This document shows, one piece after another, positions 18,561 to 27,381 of a stretch of 64,000 bases of DNA. Origin of the DNA: Flavitalea sp966112615 (GTDB taxonomy: Bacteria > Bacteroidota > Bacteroidia > Chitinophagales > Chitinophagaceae); assembly GCA_966112615.1 (NCBI GenBank), contig CBHWDO010000004.1:124001-188000 (forward strand), read 5' to 3'. The first letter of the stretch is position 1. Each line of letters begins with the position of its first letter. A program made the translations under genes and the position numbers. The notes below the pieces were generated by a model. It was not told the origin of the DNA, did not search any database, and was given only the letters and a program-made list of their open reading frames with translations.

Positions 18561-19676
18561 TCAGATAATGGTTGATTTACTCAGAACAATATTTCCTTTA
18601 TTGATGGTCGAAGGAATTTTGTTCTCAATAAAATCACGGATAAGGTCGCCGATTGTTGATGTTGCATAGTTGTTTACCGGATCGATATCCTTAGAAACAA
18701 AACCATGACTGAGTGTCCATTCCACAGCAGCTCTCAGCAATGCAGCTTCTTCATTCATATTGAAATGATCCAGCATCATTGCGGCGGAAAGTATGGACCC
18801 GAGCGGATTTGCAATGTCTTTACCTGCAGCCTGCGGATAAGAACCATGAATCGGTTCAAACAATGCAGTTGTTTTTCCAACAGATGCAGATGGTAATAAT
18901 CCAAGTGAACCACTGATCACACTTGCTTCATCGGAGATGATATCTCCAAACATATTTTCGGTGAGTACTACATCGAATTGTTTTGGATTGACAATGATCT
19001 GCATCGCAGCATTGTCTACAAACATGTAGTCAACTGTTACATCAGTGTATTGCGCAGCAAGCTCCTGTACTACCTTTCTCCAGAGCCTGGATGTTTCAAG
19101 GACGTTTGCTTTGTCGACGAGTGTTAATTTCTTTCTTCGCTGCTGCGCATACTGAAAGGCAAGATGTGATACCCTTTCGATCTCATCACGGGCATACACG
19201 CAATCATCAGAGGCCAAAGTTTTTTCATCATTGATTGATTTCTTACCGAAATAAATGCCACCGGTAAGTTCACGGAAGATGATGAAATCAACCCCTTCCA
19301 GTTGCTTGCTCTTTAAGGGAGACAAATGCTGCAGAGCGGGATAGGTTGATACAGGACGGATATTAGCAAATAGTTGCAATGATTTTCTAAGCTTCAGCAA
19401 ACCCTGTTCAGGTCTTACTTTGGCGTTGGGATTATTATCGTATTTCGGATGGCCGATAGCACCGAATAATATAGCATCGCTGTGAAGGCATACTTCGATG
19501 GTTTCATCAGGAAGAGGGTTGCCTGTTTTATCGATGGCATCAGCACCCATCAGGCAATAGCTGTAGTTGAACTCATGTCCGAACTGAAGTGCTATTGCAT
19601 TCAATGCTTTGATGGACTGCTGCGTTACTTCAGGTCCGATCCCATCTCCGAGTATGACTGCTATATTTTTTTGCAT
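18561..19676 (-). CDS. leuB: 3-Isopropylmalate dehydrogenase
   Basis: 371 residues. Oxidative decarboxylation of 3-isopropylmalate with NAD+, the third leucine step. Family signs: ILGDGIGPEV at the N-terminus, LLKLRKSLQLFANIRPV (substrate-binding region), FRELTGGIYFG, VDNAAMQIIVNPKQFDVVLTENMFGDIISDEAS with the metal-binding Asp residues, and EPIHGSYPQAAGKDIANP. Last gene of leuACDB. No terminator is visible before the ilv promoter, so some read-through into the ilv leader is possible. Confidence 0.96.
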   Translation of the reverse strand: MQKNIAVILGDGIGPEVTQQSIKALNAIALQFGHEFNYSYCLMGADAIDKTGNPLPDETIEVCLHSDAILFGAIGHPKYDNNPNAKVRPEQGLLKLRKSLQLFANIRPVSTYPALQHLSPLKSKQLEGVDFIIFRELTGGIYFGKKSINDEKTLASDDCVYARDEIERVSHLAFQYAQQRRKKLTLVDKANVLETSRLWRKVVQELAAQYTDVTVDYMFVDNAAMQIIVNPKQFDVVLTENMFGDIISDEASVISGSLGLLPSASVGKTTALFEPIHGSYPQAAGKDIANPLGSILSAAMMLDHFNMNEEAALLRAAVEWTLSHGFVSKDIDPVNNYATSTIGDLIRDFIENKIPSTINKGNIVLSKSTII

Positions 19677-19684
19677 GTTGTTTG

Positions 19685-19806
19685 TTTTGCGGGCTGAACA
19701 ACTGCTGAAAGCAGTTGTGCTGAACGCCCCAGGCTGAACAGGAACCGAAGGTGACTGGGCTGACTGGAATTCAGTTCAGCGCAACCGTTTCACGGTTGCT
19801 CAGCCC
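19685..19806. repeat. GGGCTGAAC array between leuB and leuD
   Basis: Same family as at 2271: GGGCTGAAC units separated by hairpins AACTGC/GCAGTT and GCAACCG/CGGTTGC, ending in CTCAGCCC. It runs into leuD: the last five codons and the stop of leuD (19790-19807) are repeat sequence. Confidence 0.8.
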
Positions 19807-20380
19807 GGTTTTCGAACTCCTCTAACTCCCCTTTCAGGCTCAATAAAAAGTCAATATCATCATATCCATTCAGCAGGCAGTTCTTCTTGTAATCATTTAT
19901 GTCGAAGCGCTCATGCCTGCCGGTTCTATCGATAGTTATAGTTTGTTCGGGCAGGTTGATAGTAAGTGTCGAATTCTTTCCTTCAGCAAAGATCTTCTGA
20001 AGAAACCGATCACTTACCTGCACCGGTAACACGCCATTATTCAGCGCATTTGTTTTGAAGATATCAGCAAAGAAACTCGACACAACCACCCTGAATCCAT
20101 AATCAGCCAAAGCCCATGCTGCATGCTCTCTTGATGATCCACATCCGAAATTCTTTCCTGCCACCAGGATCTCTCCTGAATAGGAAGGATCATTCAATAC
20201 AAATTCTTTTTTCGGTTGTGCCTCATCGTTATGATGATACCTCCAGTCGCGAAAAAGATTCTTACCAAATCCTTCTCTTGTTGTCACTTTCAAAAACCTC
20301 GCAGGGATCACCTGGTCGGTATCGATATTCTCTTCCGGCAATGGAACAAAAGTGGAATGCACAATGGTCATTGCTTTCAT
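19790..20380 (-). CDS. leuD: 3-Isopropylmalate dehydratase small subunit
   Basis: 196 residues. Forms the isopropylmalate isomerase with LeuC. Motifs: PLPEENIDTDQVIPARFLK near the N-terminus, NFGCGSSREHAAWAL (swivelling domain) and FKTNALNNGVLPV. The start overlaps the leuC stop by 4 bp (ATGA), so it is translationally coupled. The last residues RAEQP and the stop are encoded by an intergenic repeat that appears to have replaced the original end; they lie past the conserved domain. Confidence 0.95.
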   Translation of the reverse strand: MKAMTIVHSTFVPLPEENIDTDQVIPARFLKVTTREGFGKNLFRDWRYHHNDEAQPKKEFVLNDPSYSGEILVAGKNFGCGSSREHAAWALADYGFRVVVSSFFADIFKTNALNNGVLPVQVSDRFLQKIFAEGKNSTLTINLPEQTITIDRTGRHERFDINDYKKNCLLNGYDDIDFLLSLKGELEEFENRAEQP

Positions 20381-21789
20381 ATCTCTTCATTTAAAAGTTC
20401 CCTCACATCTGTTAACACACCTGTGATCGCTGCAGCTGCTGCAGTCAGCGGGCTCGCCAGCAATGTTCTTGCACCTGCGCCCTGTCTTCCTTCAAAATTC
20501 CTGTTTGAAGTTGACACGCAATAGTTCCCTGCCGGTATTCTGTCTTCATTCATACCCAGGCATGCACTGCATCCGGGCTGCCTTATTTCAAATCCTGCTT
20601 CGATAAATATCTTATCAAGACCTTCTTCAATAACTTGTTTTGCCACCTGCTGCGATCCCGGAACGATCATCACTTCAACCTGTGCACTTTTTCTTTTTCC
20701 TTTCACCACCTGTGCCACCTGCCTAAGATCTTCGATCCTCGAATTGGTACAGGATCCAATGAATACATGCTGAACGGGCATTCCGATCAACTGGCTTCCT
20801 CCGTCAAAACCCATATAATCAAGCGCTTTCGCGATGGTCTTTTGTTCTCCCTCATCCTTTGCAAATACAGGATTCGGTACAGTTCCATTCACAGGGATTC
20901 CAAGCCCAGGGTTGGTTCCGTAAGTGATCATGGGTTGAATATCTTCAGCCTGGATAAAGATCTCGGCATCGAATGCTGCATCATTATCTGAATACAATTC
21001 ACTCCACTCCTTCACTTTGGCATTCCATTCAGCTCCATGTGGTGCGAACTTTCTTCCATGGAGGTACTGGAAAGTTTCTTCATCAGGTGCGATCAGTCCG
21101 CCCCTGGCACCCATTTCGATACTCATATTGCAGATGGTCATGCGGGCTTCCATCGACAATGACCTTATCGCAGAACCTGTGAATTCAACGAAATATCCCG
21201 TTGCTCCACCGCTGGTGATCCTTGATATGATATAAAGAATGATATCTTTCGACACCACTCCTTTATTTAAATTTCCTTCAACATGGATACGCATTTGCTT
21301 TGGTTTCGATTGAAGCAGGCACTGGCTTGCAAAAACCATTTCCACTTCACTTGTTCCGATTCCGAATGCAATGGATCCAAATGCTCCGTGCGTTGAAGTA
21401 TGACTGTCGCCACAAACGATCGTCATTCCTGGTTGTGTGATCCCCAATTCGGGACCGATTACATGCACAATGCCCTGGAACGGATGTCCAAGGCCATAGA
21501 GCTCAATATTGTGATGCTGACAATTCTTAATCAGTTGTTCAACCTGCATCCTGGATAATTCATCCCTGATCGGCAGGTGCTGGTCGGCGGTGGGTACATT
21601 GTGATCTGCAGTGGCAACAACCTGTTGCGGACGAAAGACTTTCAATCCTCTTTGTTCAATTCCCCTGAAGGCTTGCGGGGAGGTCACTTCGTGAATGAAG
21701 TGCCTGTCGATGTACAACACTGATGGACCACCGGGTAAGGTCTTTACCACATGTTTTTCCCAAACCTTGTCGAATAATGTCTTCCCCAA
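20377..21789 (-). CDS. leuC: 3-Isopropylmalate dehydratase large subunit
   Basis: 470 residues; aconitase-type 4Fe-4S enzyme. Cluster cysteines in FIGSCTNSRIEDL and CSACLGMNED; VCGDSHTSTHGAFGSIAFGIGTSEVE is the family signature. The start codon is TTG: the N-terminus MGKTLFDKVWEKHVV lines up with the MAKTLYEK.. start of other LeuC proteins and no ATG or GTG lies nearby in frame. It begins 23 bp after leuA and overlaps leuD by 4 bp. Confidence 0.95.
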   Translation of the reverse strand: MGKTLFDKVWEKHVVKTLPGGPSVLYIDRHFIHEVTSPQAFRGIEQRGLKVFRPQQVVATADHNVPTADQHLPIRDELSRMQVEQLIKNCQHHNIELYGLGHPFQGIVHVIGPELGITQPGMTIVCGDSHTSTHGAFGSIAFGIGTSEVEMVFASQCLLQSKPKQMRIHVEGNLNKGVVSKDIILYIISRITSGGATGYFVEFTGSAIRSLSMEARMTICNMSIEMGARGGLIAPDEETFQYLHGRKFAPHGAEWNAKVKEWSELYSDNDAAFDAEIFIQAEDIQPMITYGTNPGLGIPVNGTVPNPVFAKDEGEQKTIAKALDYMGFDGGSQLIGMPVQHVFIGSCTNSRIEDLRQVAQVVKGKRKSAQVEVMIVPGSQQVAKQVIEEGLDKIFIEAGFEIRQPGCSACLGMNEDRIPAGNYCVSTSNRNFEGRQGAGARTLLASPLTAAAAAITGVLTDVRELLNEEI

Positions 21790-21812
21790 TTTTTCCGTTT
21801 TTAGTTCACGAT

Positions 21813-22988
21813 CTATACAGCTGCAACCTCAGGCTGGTAGGCCTTTGCAAGTGCATGAAGATCATCCTCCAGCACTTCCTTCTTTGAATCTGCGACTCGA
21901 AGGAACTGCTCATACAGCACATCAATATCATTACGGTTGAATTGGTAGCCGATCTTTGAAAGTCGGTGTGCAAGGGCACTGCGGCCACTTCTAGCGGTCA
22001 GAACGATCTTGGAACTCTCTGCTCCAACATCTTCCGGGTTGATGATCTCGTAAGTGAGTGCATCTTTCAAAAATCCATCCTGGTGTATACCGGATGAATG
22101 TGAGAATGCATTTGCACCAACGATTGCTTTATTCGGTTGAACCGGCATGCGCATGGTATCAGAAACCAGGCGGCTCATCGGATTCAGTTTCTTTGTGTTG
22201 ATACTGGTATGGAATCCCAGTTCGTGTTCGTGCTGCCTGATCACCATCACCACTTCTTCCAAAGAAGTATTCCCGGCTCTTTCTCCAAGGCCGTTGATGG
22301 TACATTCGATCTGGCGTGCACCGGCGATCACACCTGCGATGGAATTGGCTGTTGCCAGTCCGAGGTCATTATGACAATGACAGGAGATCACGGCCTTATC
22401 AATATTGGATACATTGTTTACCAGGAATGCGATCTTCTCACCATATTGATGTGGAAGGCAATAACCTGTTGTATCAGGGATATTTACGGTTGTTGCACCG
22501 GCAGCGATCACGGCTTCCACCACGCGGGCGAGGTATTCATTATCGGTACGACCGGCATCTTCCGCATAAAATTCAACATCATCAGTGAAATTGCGAGCCC
22601 ATTTCACACACTGAATAGCGCGCTGCAGGATCTCTTCACGGGTTGAATTGAATTTGGATTTGATATGGTAATCGGAGGTTCCGATACCCGTATGTATACG
22701 CGGGCGAACTGCATATTTCAAAGCGGCACCTGCTGTTTCAATATCTTTCTGAACTGCACGGCTCAAACCGCATACAGTAGCATTTTTGATGATCTTAGAG
22801 ATCTCTTCCACTGAAGCAAAATCACCCGGGGAGGAAATAGGAAATCCAGCCTCGATAATATCCACGCCCAAATCTTCCAGCTCCAGCGCCAGCGCTACCT
22901 TTTCTTTGGTATTCAGCTTACAGCCCGGAACCTGCTCACCATCACGAAGTGTGGTATCGAAAATGAAAATCTTATTCTTGTCTGCCAT
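21813..22988 (-). CDS. leuA: 2-Isopropylmalate synthase, short form without regulatory domain
   Basis: 391 residues. Condenses 2-oxoisovalerate with acetyl-CoA, the first committed leucine step. The TIM barrel shows FDTTLRDGEQVPGCKLN near the N-terminus and the metal-binding SCHCHNDLGLATANSIAGV (about residues 200-218), plus the linker subdomain with HSSGIHQDGFLKD. The protein stops where the ~120-residue leucine-binding LeuA dimer domain of the ~510-residue enzymes would begin, so classical leucine feedback is probably absent or acts otherwise. First gene of leuACDB. The ~195-bp upstream region holds a large inverted repeat. Confidence 0.93.
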   Translation of the reverse strand: MADKNKIFIFDTTLRDGEQVPGCKLNTKEKVALALELEDLGVDIIEAGFPISSPGDFASVEEISKIIKNATVCGLSRAVQKDIETAGAALKYAVRPRIHTGIGTSDYHIKSKFNSTREEILQRAIQCVKWARNFTDDVEFYAEDAGRTDNEYLARVVEAVIAAGATTVNIPDTTGYCLPHQYGEKIAFLVNNVSNIDKAVISCHCHNDLGLATANSIAGVIAGARQIECTINGLGERAGNTSLEEVVMVIRQHEHELGFHTSINTKKLNPMSRLVSDTMRMPVQPNKAIVGANAFSHSSGIHQDGFLKDALTYEIINPEDVGAESSKIVLTARSGRSALAHRLSKIGYQFNRNDIDVLYEQFLRVADSKKEVLEDDLHALAKAYQPEVAAV

Positions 22989-23183
22989 AGAGATAAATTA
23001 GAAATGCAGGCTGCCTTAATTGTTGTTGCTTGCCTATATGTCCATAAGACAGCCTGCATAGGTGAAATTATCCCACCTAACCTGCGGATGGAAATCATAA
23101 TTGTAATTACTTTACACAGTCAAAAAGCCGTACATTCGTTTAAAATACAGTCCTGTAAAGGATTCTAACGTTTTTTCACTACG
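22989..23183 (-). promoter_or_regulatory. Structured leader upstream of leuA
   Basis: A perfect 10-bp inverted repeat ATGCAGGCTG (23004-23013) / CAGCCTGCAT (23050-23059), 36-nt loop, is preceded on the minus strand by a small hairpin TAGGTG/CACCTA. No poly-T follows, so it is not an intrinsic terminator. I do not recognise a known riboswitch, and no leucine-rich leader ORF was found. Confidence 0.5.
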
Positions 23184-24743
23184 ATGCCCAACCGCTCTAC
23201 CGACGCCCTGTTCCTATTGATCAAGTCACTGGAGAAATCCGAGAAAAGGAACTTTAAATTGTATGTAAAGCGAAATTCAGGAGGTGAAGACCTGAAGATC
23301 GTACAGTTGTTCGACGCGCTCGACAAAATGGACGAGTACGACGAAAATCTCCTGCTCCGCAAGAATAAGGCGCTGAGCAAACAGCAGTTATCCAACATCA
23401 AGGCACATTTATACCGGAAGATCCTTTCAAGCTTAAGGCTTATCAAGGATGCTGATAATATTGACCTGCAATTGCATGAGCAGATGGATCATGCCCGGAT
23501 CCTCTACAATAAAGGATTGTATCACCAGTCGCTTCGGATGCTCGACCGGGTAAAAGAGCAGGCGCGAGAGCAGAACCAGTTCACCTACCAGATGCAGGCG
23601 ATCTTTTTTGAAAAGAAGATCGAAGCGCTCCATATCACCCGATCCATGCAGGACCGGGCCGAGAGTCTTAGTGAGGAAGCCGACTGCGTGGTTGGTAAAC
23701 TAAAGAGCATTACGAGCCTGTCGAACCTTTCACTTCTTTTGTACAGCTGGTATATCAAAAATGGCCACAGCCGGAATGAAAATGATGCCGCTGACCTGGA
23801 GGATTTCTTTACCAGGCATTTACCGAAGGATGCCAATAAGTTGGAAGGATTCTATGAGAAATTGTATCTCTACCAGAGTTATTGCTGGTATGCTTTCATC
23901 AAGCAGGATTTCCTGAATTATTACCGCTATGCCCAGAAATGGGTTGATATATTTGAAAGGAACCCTGATATGATCTCGGTGGAAACCGGCATGTATATCA
24001 AGGGAAGGCATAACCTGCTTGGAGCACATTTTGATCTGAAGAATTTCACGAAATTCAATGAAGAGTTAGAGAAGCTGGAAGCATTTGCCCAGTCGAGGAT
24101 AGCACTGATGAGTGATAACAACCGCATCCAGGCTTTCATATACCTTGCCACCTCAAAGATCAATAAGCATTTCATGGAAGGTACATTTACAGAAGGACTT
24201 TCCATGGTTCCATACATTGAAGAAAATCTCAGGGAATATGGATTGTACATGGATAAACACCGTGTGCTAGTATTCTACTATAAAATTGCATCCCTGTATT
24301 TCGGCAGCGGTGATTTTGAAAAAGCCATCGATTACCTGAATAAGATCATCAACTGGAAAATGGATCTGCGTACCGACCTGCAGTGTTATTCCAGGCTGTT
24401 GCATTTGATCGCGCACTATGAACTTGGTAATTATGAACTGATAGAATACCTGGCGAAATCGGTGTACAGGTTCATGGCCAAAATGGAAAATCTTAGTCTG
24501 GTAGAAGAATATATTTTCGACTTTCTGAAAGAATCGCTTAGAACTTCTCCACTCAATATTCGACGCTCATTCAAGGAATTGTATGATCGGTTGAAAGCAC
24601 AGGAAATGAATGTACATGAAGCAAGGGCTTTTGCTTATCTGGATATTATCTCATGGCTGGAAAGCAAGATGAGCAATGTTCCCGTACAGGATATTATACG
24701 CAAAAAATTCCTGGAAAGAACGGGCAGAAAAACTGCGTTATAG
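23184..24743 (+). CDS. Conserved helical-repeat protein of unknown function
   Basis: 519 residues, no signal peptide and no membrane segment. The composition is helical, with repeated patterns such as ILYNKGLYHQSLRMLDRVKEQ and GSGDFEKAIDYLNKIINWK that resemble degenerate tetratricopeptide repeats. The N-terminus is basic (LIKSLEKSEKRNFKLYVKRN). I do not recognise a named family. It is divergent from the leu operon and convergent with the response regulator, overlapping its end by 6 bp. A scaffolding or protein-interaction role is only a guess. Confidence 0.75.
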   Translation: MPNRSTDALFLLIKSLEKSEKRNFKLYVKRNSGGEDLKIVQLFDALDKMDEYDENLLLRKNKALSKQQLSNIKAHLYRKILSSLRLIKDADNIDLQLHEQMDHARILYNKGLYHQSLRMLDRVKEQAREQNQFTYQMQAIFFEKKIEALHITRSMQDRAESLSEEADCVVGKLKSITSLSNLSLLLYSWYIKNGHSRNENDAADLEDFFTRHLPKDANKLEGFYEKLYLYQSYCWYAFIKQDFLNYYRYAQKWVDIFERNPDMISVETGMYIKGRHNLLGAHFDLKNFTKFNEELEKLEAFAQSRIALMSDNNRIQAFIYLATSKINKHFMEGTFTEGLSMVPYIEENLREYGLYMDKHRVLVFYYKIASLYFGSGDFEKAIDYLNKIINWKMDLRTDLQCYSRLLHLIAHYELGNYELIEYLAKSVYRFMAKMENLSLVEEYIFDFLKESLRTSPLNIRRSFKELYDRLKAQEMNVHEARAFAYLDIISWLESKMSNVPVQDIIRKKFLERTGRKTAL

Positions 24744-25346
24744 TCCCGCGCGAAGAATGAACTGGATCAGATCCGCAGCATTCTTTGAACCTGTTTTCTG
24801 GTGAATATTTCTCCGGTGTGTTTTAACGGTAAGCTCACTGATATATAACTCGCGGCTGATCTCGCGGTTGGTATAACCTTTGGCGATCAGTTTCATGATC
24901 TCAACCTCACGACCGGTAAGGTATTCAGGTTTGGCATAATCTTCATTGGCGGTGATCCTTTTATCTTCCGAAGGAAAAAATGTATTTCCGGATGATACCT
25001 GCTTAATGGCTTCAATAACTTTAGCAGGATCCTCACTTTTATCAACATACCCGTGGAACCCCGCTTCCTGCAAAGGTTTCAGCACATTATGGGCTGCGGT
25101 ATAAGCGATGATCCGGCATTGAGGGAATACGTGCCGAATTTGAGAAGCAACAGCAAACCCATCGGTACCAGGCATGGAAAGATCAAGCACCGCAAGATCA
25201 GGAACATGAGCGAGCGTATGGCGGAAAATGAATTCACCATTTTCATATTCACCAATAACCTGGAAGCCCGGCAATTCTTTCAATAGGTTACTAAGTCCTT
25301 TACGAACTATAGGATGATCATCAACAAGCAATACCTTACAAACCAT
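24738..25346 (-). CDS. NarL/LuxR-family response regulator
   Basis: 202 residues. The receiver domain (residues ~1-120) has the acidic pair VDDHP, phospho-acceptor Asp55 in DLAVLDLSMPG, and Lys in VDKSED. The C-terminal LuxR-type helix-turn-helix reads LTGREVEIMKLIAKGYTNRE..ISELTVKTHRRNI. It follows its sensor kinase by 2 bp and so belongs to the same two-component operon. The target genes are not visible. Confidence 0.93.
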   Translation of the reverse strand: MVCKVLLVDDHPIVRKGLSNLLKELPGFQVIGEYENGEFIFRHTLAHVPDLAVLDLSMPGTDGFAVASQIRHVFPQCRIIAYTAAHNVLKPLQEAGFHGYVDKSEDPAKVIEAIKQVSSGNTFFPSEDKRITANEDYAKPEYLTGREVEIMKLIAKGYTNREISRELYISELTVKTHRRNIHQKTGSKNAADLIQFILRAGL

Positions 25347-25348
25347 AA

Positions 25349-27310
25349 TTAATAATCGTACATGTGAAATTTAGGATGAATTACTTTTCCCAGTGGTACA
25401 CGGATCACAATAGTAGTTCCACGGTTAGGTAATTTTTCATCGCTGTTACCGAGTTCTGCAAATTCATCAGGACCAATAGTATCAAGGTATTCAACCTTTC
25501 CGTTCAATAATTCAATCCGTGAAAATATATTATTCAAGCCATTTCCGTGTTGCGTTCTAACAAAGTTGATATCAACACCAATTCCATTATCTGAAATTAC
25601 CAGGATCAGTTCTTTCTTTTTAACTGTAACAACTATATCTGCTTCAGTTGCTTTTGAATGACGAATGATATTGTTGATGATCTCCTGCATGACACGGAAG
25701 AGGTGCAGTTTGGTATCATCTGACATATCAACTTTTTCCTGGTTAGCGGAAAAGTGCATGATGGGAATGTTTGCATCAATTCCTTTTTCATGATATTCTA
25801 ACTGGATACTTTTGATGTAGAGTCGAAGTATCTCAATAAAAGAATTGTGTTTGATATACCCTGGCATCAGGTTATGTGAAATATTCCTTGTTTCAATCTG
25901 AACCATTCCGATCTTATCAGAAATATTCTGAAGCTGTTCTTTCACTGAGCCATCGCCATTGATATTTTTAGCAACAGACTGAAGATTGTATTTGATACTG
26001 GTCAAGGAATTGGAGATACTATCATGAAGTTCTTTACTGATCGAATTGCGCTGTTCTTCTTCAGCCTGCATAACCTGTTGGAAGGTGCGGAATTTAAAGA
26101 GTGTATACCTTCGTGAAATGGTGTAAGTCAATACACCCAGCTCAATCAGCAAACCGGTCTGGAGAAAACCTTCCATATGGTGTATACCAGGACTATAGCC
26201 AAGTTCAAACATGGCAAGGTTAATAAGGCTCGGCAGTTTAAGCACATTTGCCATGAGGTAGAATCGTGCATTAAAGCTTCCACGGAATGCAAAATAGCCG
26301 ATGATATAGATCATAAATGCCACGCAAATAATAATGGTGACAAGGAAGCCAACCAGGTATGCATGATTCTCTTTGTATCCGTACTGGTTAAGGTCAACAA
26401 CGCATGGAATGATTGCATAGATCAACATAACAGCCTGCATAACCTTTAGAATCCAGTTCCAGCCTTTTCGCTCTTCCTTCAGTCTTAGCCAGATCAGCAC
26501 GATCTGCATATTCAATACAAGATTGAGAGAAGCAAAAAACGGAGCACCAACTGTATTGAAAGATGGATGATCAGGCCATATATATTGAAAGCCCAATCCA
26601 AAATAGGAGAACATCCATGCTATGGATACAAGGATATATAATGAATAATACAGGTAAACTGAATGGAGTGTACTGATGAAGAATGTGAGTGTCAGCAAGG
26701 CAAGGAAAAAGAAGATCCCATAAGCAACTCCATCCGTTAAATAATTTCGTGAATTGAGTTTTGTAAAGTTTGCACGTTTATACACTTTGATGGGAAGACT
26801 GAATACATGCCCGACCTGGTTAACGTAAAGGAAATACGTTTTAACCTCTTTAGGCTCCATCGTGGATTGAAATATGAAGTTTTTGTGTTCCAGTGCACGT
26901 TGAGAAAAAGGAAAAAAATCGCCCTGTTCCCCTTTAAAGAATGGCACTACACCCCTGATAGAATAAAACAATAACTGGTTGATCCTGGGATTGGAAATAT
27001 CGACCATCAGGTCAACGGTCACATTTGTTTCATTCCTTAAAGTAAACTGGAACCAATATGGACTAGTTGGAATTCCAGGGTTAAACACTGCCTGGTTAAT
27101 CCTTTTAAATTTCCCCTCATTAAAATTTTTCAAAGCCAGGTCAATGGATACTGGTTCATTGTCCTTTAATTCATACACCGATAAAAATCCGGGCTCTGAA
27201 TAATAGGTTTGTATATAACCAACATTTAATGTGTCAGACTTTCCTGCAAATATTTGAGAATGCAGGAACAAGAATCCAATGAAAATCGCTAGCAGTTTAC
27301 GTTTTGGCAT
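25349..27310 (-). CDS. 7TMR-DISM sensor histidine kinase
   Basis: 653 residues from ATG 27310 (the upstream TTG is unlikely). A signal peptide is followed by a periplasmic 7TMR-DISM sensory domain (about residues 30-190), seven membrane helices (about 195-395), a coiled linker, a HisKA_3 dimerisation helix with the phosphorylated His in SKELHDSISNSLTSI, and an HATPase domain with the N box (QEIINNIIRHSK), ISDNGIGVD and GNGLNNIFSRIELL. Such sensors often bind carbohydrates or other small ligands outside the cell; the ligand here is unknown. Partner regulator immediately downstream. Confidence 0.92.
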   Translation of the reverse strand: MPKRKLLAIFIGFLFLHSQIFAGKSDTLNVGYIQTYYSEPGFLSVYELKDNEPVSIDLALKNFNEGKFKRINQAVFNPGIPTSPYWFQFTLRNETNVTVDLMVDISNPRINQLLFYSIRGVVPFFKGEQGDFFPFSQRALEHKNFIFQSTMEPKEVKTYFLYVNQVGHVFSLPIKVYKRANFTKLNSRNYLTDGVAYGIFFFLALLTLTFFISTLHSVYLYYSLYILVSIAWMFSYFGLGFQYIWPDHPSFNTVGAPFFASLNLVLNMQIVLIWLRLKEERKGWNWILKVMQAVMLIYAIIPCVVDLNQYGYKENHAYLVGFLVTIIICVAFMIYIIGYFAFRGSFNARFYLMANVLKLPSLINLAMFELGYSPGIHHMEGFLQTGLLIELGVLTYTISRRYTLFKFRTFQQVMQAEEEQRNSISKELHDSISNSLTSIKYNLQSVAKNINGDGSVKEQLQNISDKIGMVQIETRNISHNLMPGYIKHNSFIEILRLYIKSIQLEYHEKGIDANIPIMHFSANQEKVDMSDDTKLHLFRVMQEIINNIIRHSKATEADIVVTVKKKELILVISDNGIGVDINFVRTQHGNGLNNIFSRIELLNGKVEYLDTIGPDEFAELGNSDEKLPNRGTTIVIRVPLGKVIHPKFHMYDY

Positions 27311-27381
27311 AATGGTCGGGAGCCCCAATATACAAAGTTTTGAAACTATGTAATATATTGGCGAACTAATTAACCCTTTCC

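Noticed and set aside
22913..23098. 61-codon ORF overlapping the leuA start as a possible leader peptide
   Set aside because: It has few leucine codons, overlaps leuA out of frame by 76 bp and has no terminator after it.
22989..23110. SAM-type or other known riboswitch before leuA
   Set aside because: The conserved core sequences of the classes I know are absent; kept only as an unassigned structured leader.
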